Positions 8,674 to 19,724 of a stretch of DNA of 64,000 nucleotides are shown here, in pieces. The DNA comes from Musa acuminata AAA Group. Taxonomy: Eukaryota > Streptophyta > Magnoliopsida > Zingiberales > Musaceae. The notes under the pieces are model-generated. The model was not told the DNA's origin. It did not search any database and saw nothing but the letters and a program-made list of their open reading frames with translations. Location of the stretch: the NCBI RefSeq assembly GCF_036884655.1, contig NC_088359.1, positions 20,817,501-20,881,500 of the forward strand. The letters are read 5' to 3'. Each line of letters starts with the position of its first letter. Position 1 is the stretch's first letter. Position numbers and translations under genes: made by a program.

Positions 8674-11128
8674 TGTTAGGATCGAGAGCACTAAGAGGGG
8701 GGGGTGAATTAGTGCAGCGGATATCTTTTAGCGATTAAAAACAAAAGCTGCGTTCGTTCGATAAAAATCAGTTTTGAAGCAAAGGCCGACTCAAAGATAA
8801 CTTATGACTAAGTGCAGTTTACGTCTAAACGTAGTTTACGTCTAAACACAATTTACGTTTAAATGCAGTTTGCGTCTAAACGTAGTTTTACGTCTAAACG
8901 CGGATTTACGTCTAAACGCAGATTTACGTCTAAACGCAGATTTACGTCCAAACTCAGTTTACGTCTAAAACGCAGTTTTACGTTTAAACGTAGTTTACGT
9001 CTAAATGCAGTTTTACGTCTAAAACGCAGATTTACGTCTAAACGTAGATTTACGTCTAAACGCAGATTTACATCTAAACGCAGTTTGCGTCTAAACACAG
9101 TTTGCGTCTAAGCGCAGTTTACGTCTAAACGCAGTTTACGTCTAAACGCAGTTTGCGTCTAAACGCAGTTTGCGTCTAAGCGAAGTTTACGTCTAAACGC
9201 AGTTTGCGTCTAAACGCAGTTTGCGTCTAAACGCAGTTTGCGTCTAAACGTAGATGACAGTTTGCAGTTCTAAATGAAATCAAGACGTAAACGTAAACTG
9301 CACAGAACCTTGTTCGTAAAAGCGTAGAAGACAGTTTGCAGTTGTAAATGAAATCAAGACGTGAACGTAAACTGCACAGAACTCATTCGTAAAAGCGCAG
9401 AGAGACAGTTTGCAGTTTGTAGATGGAATCAAGACGTAAACGTAAACTGCACAGAATTCGTTCGTAAAAGCGCAGAGAGCAATTTGCAGTTTGTAAATGG
9501 AATTAAGACGTGAACGTAAACTGCACAGAACTCGTTCGTAAAAGCGCAGAGAGCAGTAGCTATGTAGGAGGTTTGCAGTAATGATAAAGTGCTCAAAATA
9601 AACGCAAACCAAAGATTTAGAGTGGTTCGGTCAGTCTTGACCTACTCCACTTTTGGCTTCCTCCACCGATGAGGTTACCGACGTCAACTAGAAGCCTTCC
9701 TTCAATAGGCGAAGGCCAACTACCCTCTTACAGATTCACTCCTTTTGATGGGCTTAGGAGACAACCCTTACAGATGTTTTCTCTCCTCTCTTTACAACTC
9801 AAACTTGAAGAACAGAAGGAGGAGGAAAACTAGCAGTTTTGAGCTCTAAGAACCACTGAAAAGATCAAGATTTCGGCTTGAGTTCTTGCTCTCTCAGTGC
9901 TGAATGGGTGGGGTATTTATAGGCCCCAACCCAATTCAAATTTGGAGCTCAAAATGATCAAATCCTGGAATTCTGGGATCATGCGGTTGCACCTCTTGAC
10001 TGGAGAGGTTGCACCGCCTGGCAGAGCTCGAAGACCGAGCTCAGGCGGTGCCACCTCTCTGCCAGGGAGGTTGCACCGCCCAGTCTTGCTCGAAGACTGA
10101 GCTCAGGCGGTGCCACCTCTCTGTCAGGGAGGTTGCACCGCCCAGTCTTGCTCGAAGACTGAGCTCAGGCGGTGCCACCTCCCGGCTGGAGAGGTTGCAC
10201 CGCCCAGTCTCGCTGGGAGGCTTAGCCCAGGCGGTGCCACCTCCTGGCCTAGGCGGTTGCACCTCCTGGCACTATTCCAGATCACTGGTTGGGCTCCAAA
10301 CTTGGCCCAAACCAGTCCGAATTCGGGCCCAATTGGCCCAAGATTAAGTTAATGGGATCACCTCCCATTTTCCAACTTAATCAACGTGCTAACTACGATT
10401 AGTTCTAAGACAATTTCTGCAGCTTTGCTTCGGTGCGTCAATCGCTTCTTCCGGCGAGTTTCCGGCGAACTTCCGTCGATCATCCGATGAACCCTCGGTG
10501 ATGCTCCTGCGGACTTCCGGCAAACTCCTGGACTTTGCGACGATCCACTTGGCAAGTTCCGACGAGCTTCGCTTGGCAAGCTTCTGGACTTCTCGGATCT
10601 GTTCTCGTAGAACCTCCGACGACCGTCCGAACTTCCGTCGAACTCTCGAACTTCCAACGTGATCATGAACTTGACTCCGGCGCAACTCCTGCTGCTTGTC
10701 TAACTTTCGTCGTAGTTAATCCTGCACACTTAAAACAAAAACTTTGATCGAGACAATTAATCCTATGCAATTAACCAAGTTGTCCGGCATGTCATTGGTC
10801 CCTCGACGCTTCGTCCGATTCTTCGGCGCATCGTCCTTTCCTGCAGCCTATTGCCCAATCGGCCTATTGGCTCCGCAACTCCGATATCCTTGGCACAATA
10901 CCCGCTCTTCTTAGCCCGATGCCCGAGTCCATGGCCCGAAGCCTTCTGTCGATACGTCGACCGATCCACCGGCCCGACGTCCAATCTTCTGACATGTTCC
11001 TTCGGCACAACATGATGTTCCTGCTTTAATTGTCTCATCCTGATCAAAGCATCCTGCGTCACTCAAAACGCAGATTAAATCATAAACATATATCAAGTAG
11101 TTTCATCATCAAAATACGAGATTCAACA
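8674..11128 (-). repeat. NA-1 5' LTR (2455 bp)
   Basis: Near-identical partner of 2861-5298. Arrays repeat at about 8815-9250 (17/18 bp), 9247-9553 (74 bp) and 9975-10280 (62 bp). The reverse TATA box is at 9914-9921. Confidence 0.93.
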
Positions 11129-12133
11129 AAAGCATTCCCTCTTGAAGAACTCATTGGGTCTCTAATGACCTACGAAATGACATGTCAAGCTCATGACGAG
11201 CTCGAGAACCCCCTTCCAAAGAACAGGAAGGATATGGCACTCAAATCACAAGAAGACCACTTGAAAGGAACATCAAGTGATGAGGACAGTGACAATGACA
11301 TTGCACTTTTGACTCAAAAATTTAAAAAATATTTAAGAAAGAACAGATTTAAAAATAATACAAAAAATAAATTTGAACAAAAGAAGGACCAAGTGATTTG
11401 CTATGAATGCAAAAAACCGGGACACTATAAGAACGATTGTCCTCAAGCCAAAAAGAGAACATCAAAGAAGGCATTCAAGGCAACGTGGGATGATTCAAGC
11501 GCATCCGAAGAAGAGGAGTCCAACACCGAGCAAGTTACTCATTACGTGCTAATGGCGTTAGGAGAAGAGGTATGTGATTTATTTAATGAAGATTTATCTT
11601 TTGAAGAACTATCTATCGCTTTTCATGAATTATTTGATGAATGTAGAACTGTTAGCAAGAAGTTAAGTATCTTAAAGAAAGAGCATGCTTTGCTACAAGA
11701 TAAGTTTGATAGTCTTCAAACTCCTCCATGCTCTAAGTGTGAGCACTTAGAAGCAATAAAAAATGAAAATTTGCTTCTTAAGGAAACCTTAAACAAGTTT
11801 AAGGTTGGTAGCAAAGGATTAGATATGATCCTTGCACACAAGGGTCACATCGCAAATAGAAATGGAATTGGATTTGTAAAAGGATTACATCAAAATCCAA
11901 CCACTTTCATAAAAGGACCTACATTACATGTTTCCTCTTATATGAAATGCAACTTCTGTTGCAAATCCGGACATATTGCCTACAAATGTCCATTTAGGAA
12001 AATTAGTTCACAAAAATTAATATGGGTTCCTAAAGGAACTATAAAGGATTCAAAAATAAATAACAAGGTTAGTGGGTCAATTTTTGAGGCACCCAAAATC
12101 AAATGGGTACCTAAAAATCATCCTCTTTTGTAG
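11129..12133 (+). pseudogene. gag: Copia-1 gag, C-terminal part with two zinc knuckles
   Basis: Continues the frame of 2298-2860 after NA-1; 11129-11133 is the second copy of the target duplication. It encodes the end of the capsid domain, an acidic linker (SSDEDSDND), a first CCHC knuckle CYECKKPGHYKNDC, a second acidic stretch, a predicted coiled-coil rich in Lys, Glu and Leu (around 11640-11820), and a second CCHC knuckle CNFCCKSGHIAYKC at about 11947-11988. Both knuckles have C-x2-C-x4-H-x4-C spacing for RNA packaging. The frame ends in TAG at 12131-12133 and protease starts in the same frame after it. Confidence 0.9.
12131..12133 (+). other. In-frame TAG at the gag/pol boundary
   Basis: The stop lies in frame between gag and the protease (D-S-G at 12170-12178), with no other stop between. 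The same TAG occurs at 50373-50375 in Copia-3 and 44698-44700 in Copia-2. It may be read through to control the gag to pol ratio. No readthrough hairpin was established. Confidence 0.65.
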
Positions 12134-15100
12134 ACAAACCCACAAGCTAGGAGCAAGAGATGGTATCTCGATAGTGGATGCTCAAGACATATGACTGGAG
12201 ATCCATCTCATTTCTCTATGCTCACTAGCAAAGAAGAAGGGTACGTCACCTTCGGAGACAACAACAAAGGCAAAATCATTGGCAAGGGAACTATTGGTAA
12301 CAAATTTAGTTTTTCCATTGATGATGTTTTACTAGTTGATGGATTAAAACATAATCTCTTGAGTATTAGTCAACTATGCGATAAAGGTTATATCGTTAGA
12401 TTTGAATCAAATATGTACATTATTGAAAAACCAAATCATAACATGACTATGATTGCTTTAAAACAAAATAATGTCTATACCATCAATCTTGATGAACTAA
12501 GTAATGAAATGTGTTTCTCCGCCGTAAATGATGATGCTTGGCTTTGGCATAGGAGATTAGGTCATGCAAGCATGAAAACAATATCGAAAATCTCATCTCA
12601 AGAATTAGTACGAGGGATTCCGAATATGAAGTTTATTAAGGATAAGGTATGCGATGCATGTCAACTAGGCAAACAAATAAAAACAAGCTTCAAACCAAAA
12701 AACCAAATTAGCACCACTAGACCATTACAATTGATCCATTTGGACTTATTTGGACCAATTGATACAACAAGTCTAGGTGGAAGCAAATATGCTTTCGTGA
12801 TTGTGGATGACTACTCTAGATACACTTGGACCTATTTCTTAGCTCACAAAAGTGATTGCTTCAAGTGTTTCTCTAAATTTTGTAAACTCACTCAAAACGA
12901 AAAAGGCTTCATGATTTCATCAATTCGGAGTGATCACGGTGGTGAATTCCAAAACCGTGACTTTCAAAATTTTTGCGAAGTTAATGGGTACAATCACAAC
13001 TTCTCAACTCCAAGAAATCCTCAACAAAATGGAGTAGTTGAAAGGAAAAATAGAAACCTACAAGAAATGGCAAGAACTATGTTAAATGAACATAGTTTAC
13101 CCAAATATTTTTGGGCCGAAGCCGTAAATACGGCTTGTTACATCATGAATAGGGTCCTAATAAGACCATCTCTATCAAAAACTCCCTATGAATTATGAAA
13201 TAACAAAAAACCAAATATTTCTTATTTTAAAGTTTTTGGTTGTAAATGCTTCATTTTAAATGAAAAGGATGCCCTAGGTAAATTTGATGCTAAATCCGAT
13301 GAAGGCATTTTTCTTGGTTACTCCTCCGTTTCTAAGGCCTTTCGTGTCTTTAACAAAAGGACCTTAGTAATAGAAGAGTCTATTCATGTAGTTTTTATTG
13401 AAATTTCTGATTTAAAGAAAAATGATTTTGATGATGATCTTGATTTTGATAATTTGAATTTAAACGAACCCCCTCCTCAAAATAGCCATTTGAATGCATC
13501 TTCTTCCGAAATTTCTTTACCCAAAGAATGGAAGTATGTAGATGCTCATCCAAAGGAGCTAATTATAGGAGATACAACAAAAGGGGTTCAAACTCGTTCT
13601 TCTTTCAAGAATTTTTGTGCTAACGCCGCTTTCCTTTCTCAAATTGAACCTAAATGCATTGACGAAGCCTTAAAAGATGATTTTTGGGTCATTGCAATGC
13701 AAGAAGAATTGAACCAATTTGAGAGGAATGAGGTATGGAAGCTTGTTCCTAGACCAAGTGACCACTTAGTCATAGGTACTAAGTGGATCTTTAGAAACAA
13801 GCAAGACGAAAATGGTATCGTGGTTAGAAACAAGGCTAGATTAGTGGCCAAAGGTTTCAACCAAGAAGAAGGTATCGATTACGAAGAAACCTTCGCTCCC
13901 GTGGCTCGATTAGAAGCCATAAGGATGCTCCTTGCCTATGCTAGTAGTAATAATTTTAAACTATTTCAAATGGATGTCAAAAGTGCTTTCTTGAATGGTT
14001 TTATTTCCGAAGAAGTATATGTCGAACAACCTCCCGGATTTGAAAATTCTCTACTTCCTAATCATGTCTTCAAATTTACTAAAGCTCTCTATGGCTTGAA
14101 ACAAGCTCCTAGAGCTTGGTATGAAAGGCTTAGTTCCTTTCTTATTTTAAATAATTTTACCAAAGGCAAGGTTGATACTACATTGTTTATTAAACATTTT
14201 GAAAATAATTTTCTTATTGTGCAAATTTATGTTGACGATATTATTTTTGGCTCTTCGGATGAATCACTATGTGAATCATTTGCCAAATGTATGAGTCATG
14301 AATTTGAAATGAGTTTAATGAGTGAATTAACTTTCTTTTTAGGATTACAAATCAAACAACTTAGTGATGGTATATTTCTTAACCAATCCAAATATACATT
14401 AGAATTGTTAAAACGATTTAACATAGATAATTCAAAAGCAATAAACACCCCTATGAGTACTGCGACTAAGTTAGATATGGATGAAAATAGTGAAAATTTC
14501 GATCAAAAAACATATAGGGGAATGATAGGTAGTCTACTCTACCTCACCGCGACTAGACCAGATATTATGTTTAGTGTAGGACTTTGCGCTAGGTTTCAAT
14601 CTAATCCTAAATTATCTCATCTAAAGAGTGTTAAAAGAATATTTAGGTATCTTAAAGGAACTCCAAATTTAGGATTGTGGTATCCAAAATCTGAAAAATT
14701 CGATCTAATAGCTTATGCAGATGCCGATTTTGGCGGATGCAGGATAGATAGAAAAAGTACATCCGGAACATGCCAATTTTTAGGATATGCACTTGTTTCT
14801 TGGATTTCCAAGAAACAAAATTCAGTTGCACTATCTACGGCGGAAGCCGAATATATTGCTGCAAGTGCATGTTGTGCACAAGTCATTTGGATGAAAAATA
14901 CATTAGAAAACTATGGAATTCACTTTAAAAACATTCCCATAAAATGTGATAATACTAGTGCCATATGTCTTACTAAAAATCCAATTCAGCACTCTAGAAC
15001 TAAGCACATCGACGTTAGGCATCATTTCATACGCGATCATGTCCTTAACAATGATGTTGTTCAAGAATTCATTGACACAAAGCATCAATTAGCAGATATA

Positions 15101-15172
15101 TTTACAAAAGCTTTGAATGAAGACCAATTTGAATTCATTAGAAGGGAATTAGGTATGTTAAATTGTCCCTAA
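12134..15172 (+). pseudogene. pol: Copia-1 pol: protease, integrase, reverse transcriptase, RNase H
   Basis: Copia order is complete. The protease has D-S-G at 12170-12178. The pre-integrase HHCC finger follows at about 12540-12665 (WHRRLGH and CDAC). The integrase core has its acids at about 12743 (HLDLFGP), 12932 (SDHGGEF) and 13040 (NGVVERKN), a D-D-35-E layout. The reverse transcriptase starts near 13660 with KWIFRNKQ and has the catalytic YVDD at 14228-14239. RNase H follows (ADADFGG, STAEAEY, CDNTSA) and the frame ends at 15172. The only visible lesion is TGA at 13196-13198 where Copia-3 has TGG (Trp). The rest of the frame is open for over 1000 codons, so this is the best preserved pol in the window and could serve as a recent source. 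Pol would act in the cytoplasmic particle, and integrase in the nucleus. Confidence 0.93.
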
Positions 15173-16141
15173 GAATAAACTTGGTTGAATGGATTTTCCA
15201 TAAAGTTTTTCATTCTTTCTCCGTTCCTCGGTGACTTGTTAAATTATCTTATCCTATCTTGAGTCAAACACCGCTTCCATCTGATCAAGATTAATGATTT
15301 TATGATATTTTGAATCTCGAAATTGATTTTGATGGCTAGATTATGAGTTTCAAGTTGACGAATTGAATTTGAATGGATTTGTATTCGAATTATGATCTTG
15401 ACTTATTGGAGTTACTACTTAAAATTTTTTTCTTATCCCAATCTCTTCTTTTTACATCTACAATTTTTGTTATTTATAAAAAGAAGAGATTTGATAATAT
15501 GGATGAATGCTGAATTTTTCTTAAGATGAACTCTGCGTAAAGATTTTAGCATACTTAATTTTGAATGATAAAATCTTTGTCTGATCAATGATAATATAGA
15601 TGAGTGATGTATGATCAATGATAAAATCTTTGTATGATCAATGATAATATAGATGAGTGATGTATGATCAATGATAAAATCTTTGTATGATAAATTATGT
15701 GCTTCAAGTCTCATTCCCTTTTTGTTGATGACAAAGGGGGAGAAAAGTGATGACTTGTATCATTTTAATAGCATGACTTATATGAATTGCAAAAGCTTGT
15801 GTGATATGAATGGCTTATATGCCTTGCAAAATCCTTGAGAATATCACAAGATTGATTGATCATATTGAAAGCATGCCTTACATCGATATCATGAAATTCA
15901 TGTTGAAAATCTTTATCTCCTATCATAGTAAAAATTGTCCCATATCATTTGACTTATGATTTTCATCGAAGTTTCGCATTTACTATTGCTTAATGAGAAT
16001 AACGATAAGCTCTACGGTTAGAACTTATCGGTTTATGCTTGAATTCAATGGATGAAATTCAAGTGTTTTCATCTTCTCATAATATGGCATATAGATAGGG
16101 GGAGTTATGTTTAACTCCGTCATCAATTGATTGTCATCATC
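15173..16141 (+). other. Copia-1 3' non-coding region
   Basis: No coding frame is credible. It holds a 53-bp tandem duplication (15583-15690), a polypurine-like motif with an upstream arm (15713-15745, gatgacaaagggggagaa), and an inverted repeat at 16101-16118 beside the real polypurine tract. Copia-3 carries its third ORF at the corresponding place. Confidence 0.75.
15583..15690. repeat. 53-bp tandem duplication
   Basis: Two copies start at 15583 and 15636, each with gatcaatgataatatagatg and then a second gatcaatgataaaatc. Confidence 0.88.
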
Positions 16142-16154
16142 AAAAAGGGGGAGA
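16142..16154 (+). promoter_or_regulatory. Polypurine tract of Copia-1
   Basis: aaaaagggggaga ends one base before the 3' LTR. Confidence 0.88.
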
Positions 16155-16155
16155 T

Positions 16156-17358
16156 TGTTGAATCTCGGATTTTGATGATGAAATCAATTGATGGGTTAAT
16201 TGATCTAATCCATATTATTGAGTTAAGTGTGCAGGATTAACTACGATAACCAGAAAACACAAAGCAAGAATACCGGAGTCAAGATCGATGGACGTTTAAG
16301 AGTCCGAAGAATCGTCGGAGATGCTGCCGGAACCAACCGAGAAGAAATCGGGAACCTATCGGAATTTTTGGAAGTTCGCCGAAGAGATCGTCGGAGGTTC
16401 ACGGAGATCACCGAGAAGGCTCGGCTACTCGTTAAAGTCATCACAAGATCGGGAGCTTGATGGGTGTCCGTCGGAAGAAGCTCGTTAGAAAGCTCGCCGA
16501 AACAAGACTCAATGTTCACGGTTGAAAGCTTGCTTAGGATGTGTTTTTGTTATATAGTTCACTTGTAATTAGGATTAGGATTAAGAGATAATCCTATATC
16601 CTGGTTATGGGCCAACTGGGCCCAAAGTCAGATATGGTTTGGGCTTAAATTAAGCCAAACCAGTGAAATCGGAGTGCCAGGCGGTGGCACCGCCTGGCTG
16701 GGCGGTGACACCTCCTTGGCTGGGCGGTTGCACCGTCCAGCACCCGAGCGCTGGGCGGTGGCACCGCCTGGCTGGGCGGTGGCACCTCCAGCACCGGGAA
16801 CCCTAAGAGAATTCAAATTTTGGAGCCCAAAATTTGAATCCTCTTGAGGCCTATAAATACCCCTCAAATCTCAGCTGAGGTTACAACTTTTGAGAAGCAT
16901 TTTGATTGAGAGAAAAGTCTTATAAAGTCTTAGCAAGTCTTGTTTTCAATTTGCTAGAGAGTTCTCCTCCTCCTTTCTTATTGAAAATTTGTAAGAGGTT
17001 GAGCTGCTTGTAAAAGGTTGTAAGAGGGGTGTTTACCCTTCCATTTCAAGAGATTTGCTAGTGGAAGGTGGGAGCCTCATCGAAGAGGGGCATCGCAAGT
17101 GGAGTAGGTCATTTGACCGAACCACTCTAAAAATCGGCGTAATCTCTGGTTTGCATTTTATTATTGTCATTTACATTACTGCAAATCTTCTTACTGCTTT
17201 AGTTCCTTATTACCCTTGCTGCGCAATTTTAAGAATATGCTTTCAAGTTAAACTTTTCAAGTTCTGTTCTTATCGTACGAAAGATTTTAGTAAAATCGAA
17301 GTTTTAATCCGCTGCACTAATTCACCCCCCCCCTCTTAGTGCCGCTCCGATCCTAACA
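16156..17358 (+). repeat. Copia-1 3' LTR (1203 bp)
   Basis: Same ends as the 5' LTR, TATA box at 16852-16859, palindrome array at about 16678-16790, C tract near 17325. It keeps the 102 bp missing from the 5' LTR. Confidence 0.94.
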
Positions 17359-17363
17359 CTAAA
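17359..17363. repeat. Copia-1 target site duplication, right copy
   Basis: ctaaa, identical to 1130-1134. Confidence 0.93.
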
Positions 17364-19390
17364 TAGTAAGGTTGTAGCTCGGATGGCACTCTAAATCAAA
17401 GGCTGCAGCAAGTCTGATGTAGAGGTCACCGACGGCCGAACCCTAAAGTGCGACCAAAGATGCCCACGACCGAAACTATTGCCGCAGGACCAAGATATAA
17501 TTGCATATTTCTTCCTCCTTCATGATGATCATAAGGCCGTGCTTAGAATTAAATGGTTGATGACATTAGGTGATGTTTCTTGGAATTTTTTGAAACTAAT
17601 GATGAAATTTTAGAGTAAGGAGAAATAGGTGATACTGCACGGGAAACGTTGGGGCGACGTAACGACTATTTGCACACAACAAATGGAAAAGATTTTGCAT
17701 AAAGCATGCAATGGCTTTTTGGTACAACTTGAGCAGCAAACTAAGGGAGAGCAAACAGAATTTGAATATCCAAATCTACTTCCTTTGCTTGCCAAATTTT
17801 CAGATATATTTGATGAACCACGCAACCTACCTCTTACCCGTCGGCATGATCATTGTATAACGATTCTTCAAGGAAACTCTCCAAAAAATACTTAGCTATA
17901 TTAGTATCCATATATCTAGAAGGATGAAATAGAGAGGATTGTAAAAGAGATGCTCAAAACAGGAGTTATTCGGCCAAGTTGCAGCCCCTACTCTTCACCG
18001 GTGCTCCTCGTATGAAAGAAGGATGGAATGGTGATTGTGTGTTGATTATCGAGCTCTCAACGGCATAACCGTCAAGGACAAATACCCTATTCCAATAGTA
18101 GATGAATTGCTAGATGAAAGGGAGCACAAATTTCACAAAGCTGAACCTTTGATCCGGGTATCATCAAATACGAGTATACGAAGAAGACATACCGAAAACC
18201 ACCTTTTGAACACACAATGATCACTATGAATTTTTGCTTTCTTCAATAGAAGGTGGAATATCTTAGGCATATCATATCAAAGAAAGGTGTGACAGTGGAC
18301 CCCTCCAAAATTGGAGTAATGCAGAACTGGTCGACCTCGAGGAACATAAAATTACTATGTGACTTTCTCGGTTTAATAGGCTACTACCGTAAGTTCATAA
18401 AAAATGATGGAAAGATTAATGCACCACTTACTTCCTTGCTGAAAAAAAGATACTTTCCAATGGTTGGACAAAGCCACCACTACCTTTGACAAACTTAAAA
18501 TCACAATGATGACAACGCCCGTACTAGCACTACTCGACTTCGGCAAGACTTTCATTATTGAAGCCGATGCCTCCGGAGTCGGAATTGGTATTGTACTAAT
18601 GCAAGATGGTCGCCCCCTCGCTTATACTAGTAAGGCATTATCTCCTTCCCATCTCAAAATGACTATTTATGATAAGGAGATGCTCACAATTGTGCATGCG
18701 GTGGCCATATGGAGATCATACTTGATCGGGCGACACTTTCAAATTAAGATCGACCATAAAAGTCTAAAATATTTCTTGGAGCATAAGATATCTTCCCCCG
18801 AGTAGCAATAATGGATAACAAAGCTTCTTAGATATGATTATGAAATGACTTACAAAAAGGGGAAAGAAAATATTGTTACAGATGTGCTTTCACGGCTACC
18901 CAAGCAAGCTGAATTTTCGACCATTTCACTTTCGACTAGCAACATCCCCGAGGATATTAATCGGGAATGGCAAGAAGATCTGGATACTAGTAAGATCATA
19001 AAAAAAAAAAATTGGAGGAAGCACCAAGCTCCGTAGCTCATTCCAATTGGGACTCAAAAGAATTACGCTATAAGGGCATTAAATTGAAAAGGAGTATGGT
19101 GTATCACCCGCAAACCGACAGTCAGACGAAAGTAGTAAATAGGTGCTTGGAGACAACCCAAAGTCACCCAGCAAATATGACTACCCAAGGAGAACTCCAT
19201 ACCTAGTCGAGTGCCATTATTGATCGATGGATTGTAACTCGATGATGATGACCCACTATTAAAATGCTAATATAGTGGGCGAACTTACCAACAGAAGGTG
19301 TCACTTGGGAGAACTATGACGACTTGAAGATCAAATTCCCAGAATTCATGGATTGTTAGCCTTGAGGACAAGATTGATTTGAAGAGGGTC
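17364..19390 (+). pseudogene. pol: Gypsy-1 pol remnant: RT, RNase H, integrase end, chromodomain
   Basis: Continuation of Gypsy-1. The reverse transcriptase N-terminal half is readable in broken frames from about 17630 (LLPLLAKFSDIFDEPRNLP) to about 18220. The catalytic YxDD part is missing: the sequence for HYEFL joins directly to the sequence for EYLGHIIS at about 18221-18260. RNase H is clear at 18464-18805 (DFGKTFIIEADASGVGIG, DHKSLKYFLE). The integrase is reduced to its end (YHPQTDSQTKVVNRCLE, about 19097-19150). A chromodomain-like tail (NLPTEGVTWENYDDLKIKFPEF) at about 19283-19348 points to a chromovirus-type gypsy lineage. Many stops make this non-functional. Confidence 0.85.
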
Positions 19391-19724
19391 TATTAGGACT
19401 CTAGCTAGGAGAGTCCTAATTGAGAGGGGCATTCATGTAAAACCTACCTAAGCCGACCCCTATTGAAGAGGTGAAGAGGCTGGCTAGGGTTTAGAGGTTA
19501 TTTCTTAGAGAAGAATTAGGAGTTATAAAGGAATAGGAGTCTTGAGTATGAGTCTTAATTGAGTAGGAGTCCTATTAGGAGTTAGGGTTTAGAAACCCTA
19601 TAAATAGTCATATATTCATCCTCTTATGACAAGCAATAGATGAATCTTTTTTACAGCCTTTGAGCAGCAATTTGGAGGAAGGAACTCCTATAGAGTTCCA
19701 AGGAGGCCGATCCCCTAAAGAGAT
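19391..19724 (+). repeat. Gypsy-1 3' LTR, truncated
   Basis: Begins TATTAGGACTC (TGTTAGGACTC in Gypsy-3), TATA box at 19599-19606. It stops at gagat, 19724, about 38 bp before the end reached by the Gypsy-3 LTR. NA-2 sequence follows directly. Confidence 0.88.

Larger units (their letters stand above)
2861..11128 (-). mobile_element. NA-1, non-autonomous gag-only copia element
   Basis: This 8268-bp element has two 2.4-kb LTRs, a tRNA-iMet primer site (8660-8671), a gag (7709-8623) and a polypurine tract (5300-5312), but no trace of protease, integrase or reverse transcriptase. About 2.2 kb of A+T-rich non-coding DNA takes the place of pol. The LTRs are very similar to each other by eye, so it is the younger insertion inside Copia-1. 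Its LTR ends match those of the autonomous copies. Confidence 0.93.
1135..17358 (+). mobile_element. Copia-1, SIRE/Maximus-type Ty1/copia element
   Basis: A complete element has two LTRs beginning TGTTGAATC and ending CCTAACA, a 5-bp target duplication, a tRNA-iMet primer site, gag, pol in the order PR-INT-RT-RH, and a polypurine tract. It spans 16.2 kb because the 8.3-kb NA-1 sits in gag; without that it is about 8 kb. The long gag with two zinc knuckles and LTRs above 1 kb fit the SIRE/Maximus lineage, judged from memory of the family. It has no third ORF, unlike Copia-3. Confidence 0.95.

Noticed and set aside
13639..13860. 73-codon minus-strand frame
   Set aside because: It is antisense to the Copia-1 RT.
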